A stretch of 64,000 nucleotides of DNA from Chrysemys picta bellii (GCF_011386835.1 NC_088791.1:31470998-31534997); one strand, 5' to 3'; shown: positions 22,046-35,122, counted from the first letter of the stretch. Translations and numbers: made by a program. Notes: generated by a model from the sequence alone, not told the origin.

Positions 22046-25000
22046 AATAATCTTTGTATACACTGAGATCATTGGAGTCTTTCCACTGATTTCAATGAAT
22101 TCTTGAACAGGTTCTAAAAGAGAATGATACAGTAGCTAACACATCATTATGAATCCTACTCTTACAGCTTATCGGCAGATTCTAAGATGGTATCTGCTTA
22201 CTTACCTGAAGGTTTGAATTCCACAGCTACTGAGAATGAGTCATTGAATAAATGCTGATCTGTGAAGACTGAACTGCCATGGAGTTAAGAAACACCAGTT
22301 AAACCCAAAAGAAAATATTAGCGTGTTTAATCTCCTGCGTGCACAGTTACATAAAATGCAGTGTTTATTACAGAGGCATTAAGCAAGTGAATTGATTGTT
22401 CTGTTCACAATGAGAACAAATAATATCCCTTCTTAATATAAAAAGCTTTGCTTTAGAGAAATACAGAATATCATTACTATCCTGTATTCACTAAAATAAT
22501 CATAGAATGAGGAACAATAAAGGGCATAATAGAGATGCTATATAAAACAATAAAGGGCATAATACAGATGCTATAGAAAAATCTGGTGTACCCATGTTTT
22601 ATTTTCCCTTTGTATCTTTGACTTAACTGTAGCATTATGATCCTACAGAACATGCAAACTCTTTTTCTTATGGATGGATGATGGATCTTGACTGAATGCA
22701 AATTATTGGACTGTACCTCTTAATAATATGATCTGAACCACAGCAAGCAAAATAAGAAGAACCTTTATGGTGGTTCCAAAGCACTCCACACAGAGCCAAG
22801 ATCTATCCTCTGCAATTTGCACTTGCAATACAAGGATGGATAACCAAAGGGCTTTTGATGAAATCATTCACTGCTTTCTGCAAGATCTTTTCAAACATGA
22901 ACAATTATCCCAACAAGCTCTGGAGGCTTGAAATGATATAAGGGAAGAAAAGGTTGAATGAAATATATGCCAAGTGGCAGAAACTCAAAGCATATGTACT
23001 ATAGGGTATGAGCTAAAGGGGAATTTTGGAAGTAGCATTTCTAGGTCCTACTAGTACTAGAGGCTGAAAAATAAGCTTTAGAAGAAATTGTTTATGCTAC
23101 TGCTGCCCTCCAAGGACTGGCATTGCTGCAAGAAGCCTTCCCAGGAAGTGCCTGGAGATCCACATTAATTATAAAGGAAGCACTTCACACTTCATGCTGT
23201 AATATCTTGGTCTTTGCTGCTCCTGGCAGCTGATGAAACTCTGTTCTCTCCTGTAAGTTTGGTGTTGACACTGGATACAAGAAAATCCATTTCTGCTTCA
23301 GGAGGCTTTCTGTTGCTATGGTCAGATTAGGAGCAAGCAGTGTGAGAGCAGAAAATATTTTAGCATATCTTTGGGTTTTGATGTGGGAGGGGATCAATGC
23401 AAACTCATGGTAGTGCTAAGGAAGGTGCCCTAGTCTTAAATAAATTCTTCCCAAAAATCTGAACAGTTAAACCTCAGTGCATCAATAATCCTTGCTCCTG
23501 CATGGCATGAAATACCCTAAGTGCACATCTGCACAGCAAAACAGCTCCATGGCAGCGACTCTCTGACCCCTCACTAAAACTAATGGAGCAATGTGCAGTA
23601 CTGGGCCAAGCAGACCCTGCGCCTCAGCAGCTGCAGAGCATGCTCCAAATGGAGGGCCTGCTTAAAAGGAGATTGACAGGTAAGCAGGCGGAGAGTGAAG
23701 GAGAGACTGGCTGCAGGCAGGGACAGAGGGCTCTACAGGGCAAGAGTCTGGACTGTGGGTAAGACTCAATCAAGAGCCCAAGGCCCTAACCCCTTTTCCT
23801 CTCCTTCCCCACCCTCCACCACTTCTCCCTGACAAGAGGAGCAAGTGGACACTGGAAAGTGAGCTGGGAAGACCCAAGGGACTGTTTGAACTATTGAGTC
23901 TGTGGGATCAATCCTCTGCTGAGAAGGAAGCCGAGCACCATGACCCTACCTCCCCCTGTCCTCTCTTCAGTTTGGGGCATGAAGGGGCCTGGGGAGGCTG
24001 GTCTGTTGTACCAGCTTGAGGGGACTGAGCCTCTCCTCACCCTTTCCCCCTGGGCCAGGACATAGTAGAGAGGGAGAGCCTGGGTCCTCCTACCCTGCTC
24101 CCCCCTTCTTCCACCCTAGTGGGGAACCTCTGGAGTGCCAGGGAATGGTGGAGTGTAACTCGGCCACTAGGCCTTCAGATTGCCTGACAAGGCCTTTCCA
24201 AGACTCTGAGAGACAGTTGCGCCACGGCCTGCCCACTAGGCCAGCTGGTCCCAAGTGAAGCCCGCCACATCGGGTCAATAGTGAAGGGACAGAAAAAATG
24301 GGTAAAGTGAATACCTGGCAGTTCCTGCCCATCACCATCCCTGAACATAACTCATGCATTTGGATTGTGCTCAGCAGCGCAAAATCTGTGAACAGAGGGC
24401 ATAACCCGTAACAAGTGAGTTAGAAAGGGGGATGTAAAGGAAACTGGCCAGCCAGTCCTCATCTTCCCCATGCCCTTGCAATGCACACATAGGAAAGGCT
24501 CCATATGGGGTCCATGTGGGCACAGGGATGCTTTATACTATGGCATTAGCATTAGCAGAATAGGGAGCATATGCAATAAGCAATAGGAAATGCAGCACAG
24601 CAGAGGAGCCTCCAGTTACAGGTTATGGAGAGGAGCCAGAAGTAGCTAAAAGGCCTGTGACACGGTGATGAGTAGGGCCCGAGTTGCACAATTGCCTGAA
24701 CTGAGAAAGCTGCACATGTACCAGGGAGCGGATCCAGCCAGTTGGTCTGAACTGGTGAGTAGGGGAGGGGTAGGTGAACCAGGCTTAGGCGTGTGTTCCG
24801 CGTGTGGCTCAGTTGGCTCAGCTGCCCGTGGATCCACAGAACCAGCAACGGCAAAACCATCAGAAACTGAACGCTGTGCATCTGCGTGGTGATAACCACA
24901 TCCCACAAGCCCAGCAGCATGCCCACTCCTAAGGCCGGGCGCAGAAGTCAGCTGCACATTTCACAGCAACCCCTATGGGAGAAAATTCATCCCTGCACAG

Positions 25001-26942
25001 CTCATGAGTAGTGATCCAGTGATACCCACGGCCATTTGGTGGCACTGGATAGCATGTTCGAGGATGGTTCAACCTTTTTAGACGGTGCACTGTGTGCAGT
25101 TAGCAGGAACCAGGACAGCACAAGTAATACCACATCACTCGTCAGGGAGAATCTGACTGGAAATCTGAATGGATGCCATTTCCCCCTTGCCCAAACCTCC
25201 CCAGCAAAAAACACTGGGAGAGTCCAATACTCTTAATGCTACATGCGTTGGATAAAAACTCTGACTGAATGAGAGGTACAAAGTATGGTTCAAGGTCATC
25301 CACTGGGGAGGAAATGGCTCGTGCAGACTCTGGGGGGATAAAAGGTGGAGGGGTGAAGCACACGCATTCAGTGTAACAGTTGTGATAGTTAGCTGACAGG
25401 CCTCATTGACAGCCTATATAACTCTAAAGAAGCCACCACCCCTACAAATAATATTGGGGTATGTGGCTCTTCATTGCCCTTGTGGTTGTGGTGTATTGAA
25501 AACTGTGCTAAAATTACAAGCTATCACTTTAAGTTATAAGGGTTTTCCTGGTCCTGCTTGTAAGAAAATGTGCAACCTGGCTCTTCAGCAGTGAGTCTGC
25601 AAAGGGCCAGCCCAGAACAAGGTTGGATGAGTTGAGCCTTTCTGCTTAGGGAGCAGCCTGCCTTGTCTCTCTCTGTTTTTGGTTCTTGTGTGTTAGGGTT
25701 CTGGGATTCTAAGAAAAATTAAAATTAAATTAGTGTTAAATTGAAAACTTTCAGAAATAGCCTTTTATGTTTGTAATCTAATTTCTGTGTATGGATGCCA
25801 TTAACATAACACTGGTCATGTTAGATCACCTACAATAGCTGAAATAGGCAACAGACCAGGAAGGCAGGAGCAAGACCAAAAATGCCCATCTGTGTAGGTC
25901 ATCATCTGCACAGAGTACAGCAATGCACAGAAGGGTTCCTTCAAGTCATGTACACCAGCGTTTATTGTATATTAGCTTTCTTGGAGCAAAAGAGAATATC
26001 CTGAAGGAGGCAACAGGGAGCAGGTATGCATGTGCTCCATGTATATGGGGGTCCCAGAGCGGTTACTCATTTTAGGATTACTACAGTATGTGGCACTTTC
26101 ATAGTAAAAAGGGATGTGAAGCAGCAGTATTGTAAATGCTGCTGTCAATGCTTACTGACCAGCTTCCTAATTGCTGTGTGTTGATGCTCTTTTTAGAGTT
26201 GTATCCGTAGCCAGAGATAAGTAGGTTCCCTCATCAGCCATGTTTGCAGGACCCTTTCGTGAGAGCTCAGCAACAACCCCTGCTTTACATCACACTGTCA
26301 CTGTATCTTCTGGCATGCATATCTGAGTGCAATTTTTTCTAGGTTGTGATTTTTTCCTAAAATGTTTATGAATATCGATGACACATTAAGAGGGAGGAGA
26401 GGCGGAGATGGGCCAACATCTATGTTACCATCAGTCTGTAATTCATCTTCTTTGCAGTAATACATGCTATTCCTCCAGAGTCCCAAAGAATATTCCTGAA
26501 TGAGCTTCAACAATCCTTGTTTTAACAATTTAATATCCAAAGCTAAACAAGAATAACTAGCTCACTGGATCAAATGTGTTCTTATTTTACAGCTAAAGAC
26601 AAGACTAACAGCATAATTTCCTGGAGGCTTAGATACTCCAAAGAGATTGTGTCAGAACTTACTTTAGGCGGAATTCAGGTTAGAAGAAACCACTGTTAAA
26701 CTTCTCAACTGTCTGATCTACTAAATTTGGGAACAAGATAGTGGAAGGAAGACAATCCTGTGGGGAAAATGAGCCTACAGAGATAAGAGAATCAATTTCT
26801 TCCAACTGACAGGGAAAGAAATCTAATACAACTCCAATTCTCCCCAAAAATATCAGTGCCACTGGAAACTGTGAAAAGAAATTTAAAGTGAGAGGGCCAC
26901 TGAGTTCTACTGATCTAACACTCCTAATTAATTAAAATGGAA
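22046..26942. other. Long unassigned stretch
   Basis: No gene, RNA or nameable repeat over about 4.9 kb. A tandem pair of 'aataaagggcataata' words lies at 22515-22565. The section 23500-24400 is more GC-rich with 'gcagggacagagggctc'-style text and could be an old retroelement interior. None of the frames (up to 124 aa, 24552-24926 minus) shows a domain. Confidence 0.35.
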
Positions 26943-26943
26943 A

Positions 26944-27123
26944 TATACCTATCTCATTGAACTGAAAGGGACCCTGAAAGGTCATTGAGTCCAGCCCCCT
27001 GCCTTCACTAGCAGGACCAAGTACTGATTTTTGCCCCAGATCCCTAAATGCTCCCTCAAGGATTGAGCTCACAACCCTGGGTTTAGCAAGACCAATGCTC
27101 AAACCACTGAGCTATCCCTCCCC
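26944..27123 (-). mobile_element. Full-length tRNA-derived SINE (tortoise Pol III/SINE type)
   Basis: On the minus strand it begins with a tRNA-like head. The A-box text 'tagctcagtggtttgagca' is the reverse of 27096-27114 and the B-box text 'ggttgtgagctcaatcc' is the reverse of 27060-27076. A tRNA-unrelated body follows ('catttagggatctggggc', 'ggtcctgctagtgaaggcag') and a CR1-like 3' tail ('ggactcaatgacctttcagg'). SINEs of this type are transcribed by RNA polymerase III and mobilised by a CR1-like LINE through the shared tail; that is family knowledge. It is the only copy here with head, body and tail uninterrupted. Confidence 0.9.
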
Positions 27124-27398
27124 CTTAATGGGAGGAACAGTTGCAGCATATGGCCCTCTGTATATTATATGTTGTGTGGTTTGTTTTTTGTACATGTCCA
27201 CTAGCAAGAGAGAAACACTGGAGTCAAAAGCAGATGGTATTAGATACATTTTAGTGAACTGTAGAGACGTTTCCCTGGCTAGTCATGCGAATTCTTATGT
27301 GAATTGCAATCTGTCCATGGGCACAACTCTTTCATACTCATTTTCAGTGAGTATTCATGCACGCTTTAACAGAATGAATACTTTAGCAAACAAAAACA
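27124..27398. other. Unassigned sequence
   Basis: Spacer between a SINE and a MITE. Nothing recognised. Confidence 0.3.
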
Positions 27399-27670
27399 GG
27401 TCACACTTTATATTAAGGATCCATTTATAAATAGTTTATAATGGATTAATAGACAATTAATATTTTAATACATGGTTAATCAATTGTAATAAAGTCCAGC
27501 AGATCAACAGTATGCTTATAAATATGGCTTATAATGATCTATAACACCTTCTCCTGATATGGTTATAAATATCTGTAACATTCACTACTTATGTCTGTAA
27601 TATGTCTATAATATCATTTATTAACTCTTTATAATTAAACCATTTATGAATGGTTATAAAAAGTGTGACC
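27399..27670. mobile_element. AT-rich MITE with GGTCACACTTTAT ends
   Basis: The left end GGTCACACTTTATATT and right end TATAAAAAGTGTGACC (to 27670) are inverted repeats, continuing inward as 'ccatttataaatagtttata' versus 'accatttatgaatggttata'. The interior is AT-rich with repeated TTATAA words. Flanks caaaaaca (27391-27398) and caaaaatg (27671-27678) agree at 6 of 8 bases, a possible hAT-size TSD. Confidence 0.75.
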
Positions 27671-30029
27671 CAAAAATGTTACATAGTGTCAAAACCATTA
27701 CATTTATGTGCAACCTGAATCCTGTATGAGAGACATTTCTTACAGTGGTATTTGTTTGCTTTTGAATAAAAGGCACAACTGTTATGCACAATAACATTTA
27801 CTCAGCGTCTTAATTAAAAAAATTCTTCCTTGATTAAGAACATTTAAAAAATGTATGGAGTGCCCTTAAGTGCTGATTAAATATTTGGATGCTGGACAAA
27901 TAGTTCAAAGTAAATTTAAAATATTGTACCAGCAAAATAATCAAATATTATTAAAAAGCCATCACTAAAAAGGAAGCTCCTATGTAGGGACAGAGCGTGA
28001 ACAAGAAATAAACCCTCCTCTGGAAAAAAAAAAAGTGTAGGTATTTTAAAGAAGAGAGATGGGAATGAGATGGGTCAGATGTCACATGACTTGATCATAT
28101 GGCCACCTTAGATGAAATGGGTGGCCTGTAAATCCTTATCTGCACTGGAATAGGTTGGCATTTACAGCGCTGGCTCAAGCAACTGAATTGCTTGTAAAAC
28201 ACTTTGTCTCTGCATTAAGTGCTTCTCATATTTCACAGGTGTTGCCAGGATGGGGACACTGCACCAGCTCTGAGGAAGATTTAAAAACATCTCCACCCAT
28301 GCCTCCGTAATTCAAACCAGTTCAGTGCTAATATGGATGGGAACCATTGGCATTACAGCTCCACTAGTGCAGTTAGCCCTCCCAAAGCAAATGCACAGTG
28401 CGCCTAGACACCCTTATTTATTCAGTCTGTAAGTTTGTAGCCCTCATGGTTGTTTAGCAAAAGCTTGAAAATGTGACCTTTGGGTAACCTAAAGGCTCAG
28501 AAACCAGAAAGCAAAGAAAAAGAATCCCACATTTATTATTTATTTAAAAACTCATTATTTTAAAGCCAGTTATGTGATTTTGAGGGGGGGCAGGGAGAGC
28601 CTTGCACTCATGATTTTTGAGCACTTGGAATTGGCAGTGTCATATGAGCATAGCACTCCTAATGATACTCTAATTATTAGAAATTATTTTAAGACCTTGT
28701 ACACATATTTAGCAACATGGAGACACATTGAGGGATGGTACAATTAGAATCCTTTGACAATTAAATAATTGCATGCTACCACTGATCTTACTTTTGTCAT
28801 CGAGATATTGAAGTCAGTGCCAGACTTCCACCCTGCAGTATATATTAATTAATTATATTACTTATAATTAAATTATAAATTAATTATATTATAAACCTAG
28901 CTCTCACATAACATGTTTCATCAGTAGATCTCAGAGTGCTTATATAAGCTATGGGCAATCATACCAAATCCTCTGAGAGGTCTAGCATTACCAATATGTC
29001 AATGGTCCTAACCAGTCTGGTCTGAATATATAACATAAACCTGAATCCAAACCAGATCCAACCAAGAATGCCAGTGGGGGGTGATGCACCTGAAGCTCAA
29101 TTACTTTCCCCAAAATGGGAAAGTTTCATACAACATGAGCACTTAAGTTTTATCAGATGACTTACTGAATGGGCAGTGCAGACCTCTATATGTCCAAGGG
29201 TAGTTGGCCAAGACAATAGTAATGATTGGTCAGAAACTGAACCATAGGTAGAGGAAGGGACTCCAAGAAATTGCAGATATTCACATCATAATCTATTTCA
29301 GAACCAGCCAAAAGGAGGAAGTCTGCTGAGAACCCAAGGGTCTCACAATCAAAAGGACAATAGACCCTATACTTTATCAGGTACGAGTTAGAAAATTCAT
29401 CACACTGTCCAATTGTAGGAACAATTAGCCAAGGCAATCTGATTGACTAGCTTTGAAATATCCTGAAGAATTCAGGTGGAAGAATAAACTCATTCTGATT
29501 TCATTTAGAAAGGAACATCATCAACTACTACTGAGTTTCTTGGTAGAGTCTGCCTTTGAAATTGGCACTGTGAGAATTGTAATATAATAGGCTGTGGAGA
29601 GAACCAATAAAGTTTAAGAACCAGAGAGCTCTGTAGTATTAATCAATTGGCAGCACATGCCATTTCCATTTACTCAGCAGTGTTAAATGGAATTGAATAC
29701 ACCATTAAGGTTTTGTTCTGTTACTGGTATGGTTTTATTTTCTATCCTGTATGTAAATTCTATCCCCTCTCTGCCTTTGTCTCTTGTTCTCCCCTTTCGC
29801 AGAAGCTCAGGTGGTGAATTTGTGTCACTGGTGCTATCAGGAGACCTTCCGATACTGACTTCAGGACAGGAAGTGCAAAATTAGGACTCAGTTTTCCCCC
29901 ATTAGTCAGTAGAAAAAACTATTCTGGTAATAAAACCACTTGACTGGGATTCCAAAATCCTGGGTTAAATTCTTACCTCTGCCACAGACTTAAATTGTCA
30001 CCTTGGACCTTTACCTATCAAAGATATAT
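27671..30029. other. Unassigned, AT-rich
   Basis: No gene. AT-only low complexity occurs at 28845-28900 (TAATTA-type words). Decayed CR1-like words may occur near 28905-28960 but cannot be bounded. Confidence 0.35.
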
Positions 30030-30366
30030 GCAGCATTGTTGTAGCCGTCCCAGGATATCAGCCAGACAAGGTAGGTGAGGCAATATCTGTTATTGGACCA
30101 ACTTCTGTTAGTGAGAGAGAGAAGCTTTCGAGCTTACACAGAGCTCTTCCTAGGGCTGCCAACCTTCCAGTCCCACAAAACCAAACATCCTCACCCCACC
30201 CTGGTCACTCCATCCCCCCTCCCTCCGTCCCTCGCTCTCCCCCACCCACTCGCTCATTTTCACCGGCTGGGGAAGGTCACTTTTCGACCGGGTGTAGTCC
30301 TGAAGCTGGAAAGCTTGTCTCTCTCACCAGCAGTAATTTGTCCAATAAAAGATATTACCTATAGGA
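30030..30366. mobile_element. Inverted dimer of the second 'GAAAGCTT' subfamily, split
   Basis: The left arm (30030-30150) runs from 'ttgttgtagccgtcccagg' through 'tattggaccaacttctgtta' to 'agctttcgagctt'. The right arm (30294-30366) is the reverse: 'ctggaaagcttgtctctctc', then 'ttgtccaataaaagatatt'. The two arms are separated by an unrelated insertion (30151-30293). This is the third opposed pair of this element type in the window. The right arm has lost its stem (ctgaag directly followed by ctggaaagc). Confidence 0.65.
30151..30293. mobile_element. Fragment of the GC-rich repeat seen at 10975
   Basis: 'ctagggctgccaacc' followed by C/T-rich text ('ctccctccgtccctcgctct') and 'tcattttcaccggctgggg' matches 10975-11125, minus the minisatellite. 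It interrupts the inverted dimer around it. Confidence 0.6.
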
Positions 30367-32464
30367 AAGAAACAGTTGCAATCACCTGGCCAGAAGGAAA
30401 TCAAACATAAACCTCCTACTGCTATGTGATCATAAGGAAAAGGGCTTATCACTCGTTTAATTGAATTTAATACAGTTTATGACATTTCAAAGTGCTGGGA
30501 AAGCAATGTTGATTTTGTTTTTAATTATTGTGCACAATTTTTATTCATTCCTTTAATGACTGAGTTGAGAGAGAATAAGAGAAGAGATCCCATTCCAAAA
30601 AGCAGATATAAAACTGAACAAATAATTGATTGATTTATTCTAAAGTGTTTCTGCTAGGCTATTAACTATGACAGCTTAGTGCAAACAACTTCATTTTTCA
30701 CAGCAAATGTCCTCTGTAGAAGAACTGGTTTGTTTGTTTTCTCTTGATATTGATGTTGATCAGCATCTTTTTATTCCTTTTAGTTTATTTGATTTCTTAC
30801 TCAGTGTCTGATGAACATCAGGGGTTACATCTGAGCTTGCAATTGTCTTCTATAGCTAAGATTTACATCAAGCTTTTCCCTTTAACTCCCGATAACTCCA
30901 ATTCCCACTACTCTATCCGTTGTGCTTGTTCCTCCAGCTGTTTTGTTTTAGTTAATTTGAGTTTTATGTTCAGCTTAGCATTGGAAAAAGGAAGACCACC
31001 CCCAAAATATGAATGTTTGTCCTCAGTAATGCCATTATTCATAGGATTAAAGAGCACATGGAATGCAAATTGGATATACAAGGAACAATTGTAAGAGTTA
31101 ATATCCAGTAGGCTTCTGATAATAATTAGTCTGTCTAGGTCATGCAGCCCCATGCCTCCATTCTAAATAATGTAATGATATCCTTGTGACAACAAGACAT
31201 TTTTTTTTATTAGTTTCCTTTTCCTTCACCACTTTTGTTCCTCTCACTTCCCTCTCCTTTGCTTCTTGTTCCTGTGACCTCTTATTTGATGTTTGTTGAG
31301 CTCTGTCTTCTCTTGTTGTCTCACACTCCCTTGCCAGCTGATCAAAGCTGGAAAACATCCCTTGTAGTTGGCTGAGATGAATGCTGTTCCTGGGCTGTAT
31401 CTCTCATTCTCGTGTTGTTCAGATGGGGAGGGTTTAGTTAGAAATAATGCCAAAGGAGAGGCAGTAGTTTGGACAGCCCCAGACACTATCCAACAATTTG
31501 AGCTAAGTGCAGGAGAGGGACAGAATGGCCTGCAGGCAGTGGCCTTAACAGGGCTCTGGACTCAGCCCACCAGTACTCGGCCATAAATCGCTGAGGTTTG
31601 GGTCCAGCCAGCACACTCAGTTGCAATAGTACGTGGTATGTGGGCTGGAGATGCAGGCTGCTCCTCCATTATGATGGAAGGCCTACTGGGGCTGTACAAT
31701 ATGTAGGAGTTTAAAGCATGAGGTAACCATCTTTAGAGAGAATTGTGCAGTTTGTTAGATTCCTTCACCCCCTTTATTGTGCTTGGAACGTTGTTGCTGT
31801 GTTTGTATGTAATAAATCAGGACAGCAGAGCAGGATGGAAGGAGAGTGTTTATTTCAGAACAATGACCTCCTCGTTGAAGACAGCAGCCATGCATCACTT
31901 CCCTGCCATGGGTCAGATCCTCTGACAAAGGCACAGACAATTATAACCAGGCCATGGTTCTTGCGGGCCCCTCCACTCCAGGAGTAGCCACTGCTTGTGC
32001 GGGCAGAGATCTATGGGGGACAACAGAACTAGTTCCTATAGGCTATTCCCCATCCATGCCTCCCCCATCCCCAAGTCTCTTACAGTAATATTGGCACAGC
32101 TGTCAGCCCTGCCGTGCGATTTCTAACTGGTTTCCCTTCAGCCATGTGCTGCTGCTCTTGTCTGTGATCAGTTATATTCAAGCCTCCCCACCCCTAATTA
32201 ATGTAAAGAGAGGGAGTATACTGCTGTTAAGGGGCCCCATCCAGTAAACACTTACATACACACACACATACCAGCTGTCTCATTGATGTTAATAGGACTA
32301 TATACGTGAGTCAAGGATGCTGAGGGATAGGCCCCCAGAGCAGCAATAACTAATGATTCAAACCACTGAGTAACGGGAGTTGGATCAGCCCCTTGGAAAG
32401 CAGTATTCCAAAGCAAAACACAAAATGGGAGTGAAATGGTCTTACCAGACCAGAGTTGTGCTTT
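30367..32464. other. Unassigned sequence
   Basis: No gene. Frames such as 116 aa at 30744-31094 (plus) have no domain. A T-run lies at 31201-31209. Confidence 0.35.
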
Positions 32465-32955
32465 CAGCTTGACAAGGGTTGTGGTAAATTCTCCATCACT
32501 CAAAGGCTGAAAATTAAGATTGGATGTCTCTTTCTATAAGGGCTTGTCTATACTTACGCGCTGGTTTGGCGGCAGGCAATCGAACTTCTGGGTTCGATTT
32601 ATCGCGTCCTGTCTTGACGCGATAAATTGAACCCAGAAGTGCTCCCTGTCGACTCCGGTAATCCTGCTCGGCGTGAGGAGTACGCGGAGTCGACGGGGGA
32701 GCCTGCCTGCCGCGTCTGGACCGCGGTAAGTTCGAGCGAAGGTACGTCGACTTCAGCTACGTTATTCACGTAGCTGAAGTTGCGTACCTTAGTTCGAATT
32801 GGGGGGTTAGTGTTGACCAGGCCTGAGATACGCTCTAGCTCAACCACAAGTTACTGGGCTAGATGCAACCATTCCTGGGTGGGGTCCTACGGCCTGGGTA
32901 ATGCAGAAAGTCAGACTACTTCACCATAACAGTCCCTTCTGGCCTTAAAACCTAA
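32465..32955 (+). mobile_element. CR1 LINE 3' end, split by a MITE
   Basis: The left part ('aattctccatcactc', 'aagattggatgtc') and the right part ('tacgctctagctcaacc', 'ggcctgggtaatgcag', 'cccttctggccttaaaacct') are consecutive CR1 text if 32539-32826 is removed. No open frame. Confidence 0.8.
32539..32826. mobile_element. Hairpin-rich MITE inserted in CR1
   Basis: The ends 'agggcttgtctatact' and 'agtgttgaccaggcct' are inverted. Inside are three separate perfect or near-perfect hairpins: 'cttctgggttcgatttatcg' against 'cgataaattgaacccagaag'; 'gtcgactccg' against 'cggagtcgac'; and 'acttcagctacgt' against 'acgtagctgaagt'. The element is non-coding; the 82-aa minus frame across it is an artefact. 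The TSD could not be resolved. Confidence 0.8.
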
Positions 32956-33451
32956 GAAAGTATATACCACATCTTATAATATCCACCTGCAAGGTGGCAC
33001 AAGGGCCTGACTCTGTTCTCATCAGTCAGTGTCTAACCTCCTCTTAACTTCACTGGGAATGGGATCAATTACCCAAGATTCCCTATCAGCTCATCTATGC
33101 ACTGACTGGACTAAGGTCCAACAGGTGATATTACTAAAACAAACACTGTTAATGGTTCAGATGTAAAGAACTGGGAGGCCAGATGGACTAAGACATTCTT
33201 TCAATATCTAATATCTCTAGCAAAAAAGACATGTTTCCATGTCCTTGATACTATTCAGTGGAATTAAGGCTTTTGATGGGAGCTGGGATAGGTTCTTAAA
33301 GCCCAGCTAATGAGCCAGGATCAAGCTGTCATCCACCACCCAAAACAAAACAAAATAGTGATAAATGAAAACAGCATGAAGGAACAAAGTATCTGTCTTT
33401 TTTTCTGTACTAATTTTTGGTTCTCTAGATGGATCTATGAGCTCTCCTAAC
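32956..33451. other. Unassigned sequence
   Basis: Nothing recognised. Confidence 0.35.
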
Positions 33452-33573
33452 TAAGATGACCAGATGTCCTGATTTTATAGGGACAGTCCCTATTTTGGGG
33501 TTTTTTACTTATATAGGCACCTATTATCCCCCACCCTGGCCCGATTTTTTACACTTGTTATCTGATCACCCTA
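33452..33573. mobile_element. Short MITE (GATGACCAGAT ends)
   Basis: The left end 'taagatgaccagatgtcc' and right end 'atctgatcaccc' are inverted. The interior 'gattttatagggacagtccc' is shared with the copy nested at 62477-62589. Length is about 122 bp, with no coding. Confidence 0.75.
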
Positions 33574-34365
33574 GCTCTATTGTTTCAAAGGAAATGGAAC
33601 CTGTTTTTTATTATCTGTCTATTGTCCATTATGATATTTACAACAAAAGAATGGATCTTTTCTTCAGCAACAGAAAATCTACACTGCGAATGGAAGAAAG
33701 GGCTTATTTTGACTAGTAATCTGAGTAAACCTGACGTGGAAATCATAGAGGAAGCACAAAGGCAAAACAACAAAAGGCCATTTCTATAATGTGACTTATT
33801 TAAAACACACACACACACACAAGGGACACTTTAAATGTCACTGCTACAAAGAGCAATTTCTTTTCTTTTAAACGGGCTCAGTTTTTCCAAAGTTACTTTT
33901 CAAATAACTAACGATGCTACCATTAGCTTTGCCACCACTCCAACATTGTCAGTTGGCTAATTGTTTTGTACCTATTTAAGATTTACATAAAAATAACACC
34001 CACTAACAATGATGCAACTGAAAATCTGCCATGAAACTCTATGGGAAATATAACTAAACCCTGCTGTAGAGTTTAAAAATAATCCAGCTCATTTCCAATA
34101 CAGCAGTTCAGGATTAATAATGAAACCTTATGGACAAAACATGCAGCTACAGCTTGACCTGAGGTATTTTATGCTTGTTACCTCCACACGATATCCAAAG
34201 AAATCAGAATATTTAGAGCATCTGTGTACCCCGATACACTAATTTTACATTTTTTTTGTTACAATTAAAACAGAATCCAAAATATACCTGACACCATATG
34301 TGCACATTGTTTTAGTGCAGAAAATGATTCCATACAAATGAAAAGGCCAAATTCAAAACAACTAG
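33574..34365. other. Unassigned; contains a short CA microsatellite
   Basis: An AC repeat lies at 33804-33822. No gene or other named repeat. Confidence 0.4.
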
Positions 34366-34436
34366 GCCCCAATTTTCTGCTGGCATAACTTGATTAGTTT
34401 CAGTGTAATTACACAGTAGAGAAAGAATTTGGCCTT
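34366..34436. repeat. Short palindromic element
   Basis: 'ggccccaattttctgctgg' and 'agaaagaatttggcct' are imperfect inverted ends around 'cataact...taattacac'. Same type as 52068-52144. Confidence 0.45.
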
Positions 34437-34966
34437 GGATTTTTAGATTAAGTCTCAAAAATAAGCATGGCTGATCTCAACACAATTCCAATATTCCCAA
34501 CTGATTAACACACCTTATCATGAGAAATGTTGGCTCTTGAGAGCTCCCTGGGGTTGCTATACTGGCAGGGGACTAATGTACATACATTGACCTATCCTAC
34601 ACAACTGAAGTTAATGGTGAAAGTGACAGACTTCAGTGGTGCACCACTGGACCAATAGCAAGCAAGAAATGGAGTACTTGTGCAGTTCTTTTAGAATCAG
34701 TAAAGTTGGGGTCAGGTTTGGGAAGATTTCATGCTGTATCCTACCCAGACTCCAGCCACAGTCCTAACTTCACTCACAACACAGTAACTAGGTATTTCTG
34801 TTAAAGAGATTGGCACAGAAAAAATTAACAATGTTGACATTTAAAGGTACTCATTAGGGTTCAGTGTCAACATACCATTGATATGAATGGGGCAGTTTTC
34901 ATCTTCATATTACATTAATGCTGCCTTCTGCACTGCCACACACAACCCAAGCAAAAGGGCTTTGCA
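34437..34966. other. Unassigned sequence
   Basis: Nothing recognised. Confidence 0.35.
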
Positions 34967-34978
34967 CAGAGAATTGAA

Positions 34979-35110
34979 TGGAAGAGAATGGAAGTGGGCT
35001 GTAGTCCACGAAAGCTTATGCTCTAATAAATTTGTTAGTCTCTAAGGTGCCACAAGTACTCCTGTTCTTCTTTTTGCGGATACAGACTAACACGGCTGCT
35101 ACTCTGAAAC
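34979..35110 (+). mobile_element. Short 'GAAAGCTT' retroelement with exact TSD
   Basis: It runs from 'agtgggctgtagtccacg' and 'aaagcttatgctc' through 'ttagtctctaaggtgccac' to 'acactaacacggctgctactc'-type text. It is flanked by the perfect 12-bp direct repeat cagagaattgaa at 34967-34978 and 35111-35122. The 5' end is truncated just before the CTGATGA motif, so only the stem and GAAAGC remain. The TSD length fits target-primed insertion rather than a cut-and-paste element. Confidence 0.85.
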
Positions 35111-35122
35111 CAGAGAATTGAA

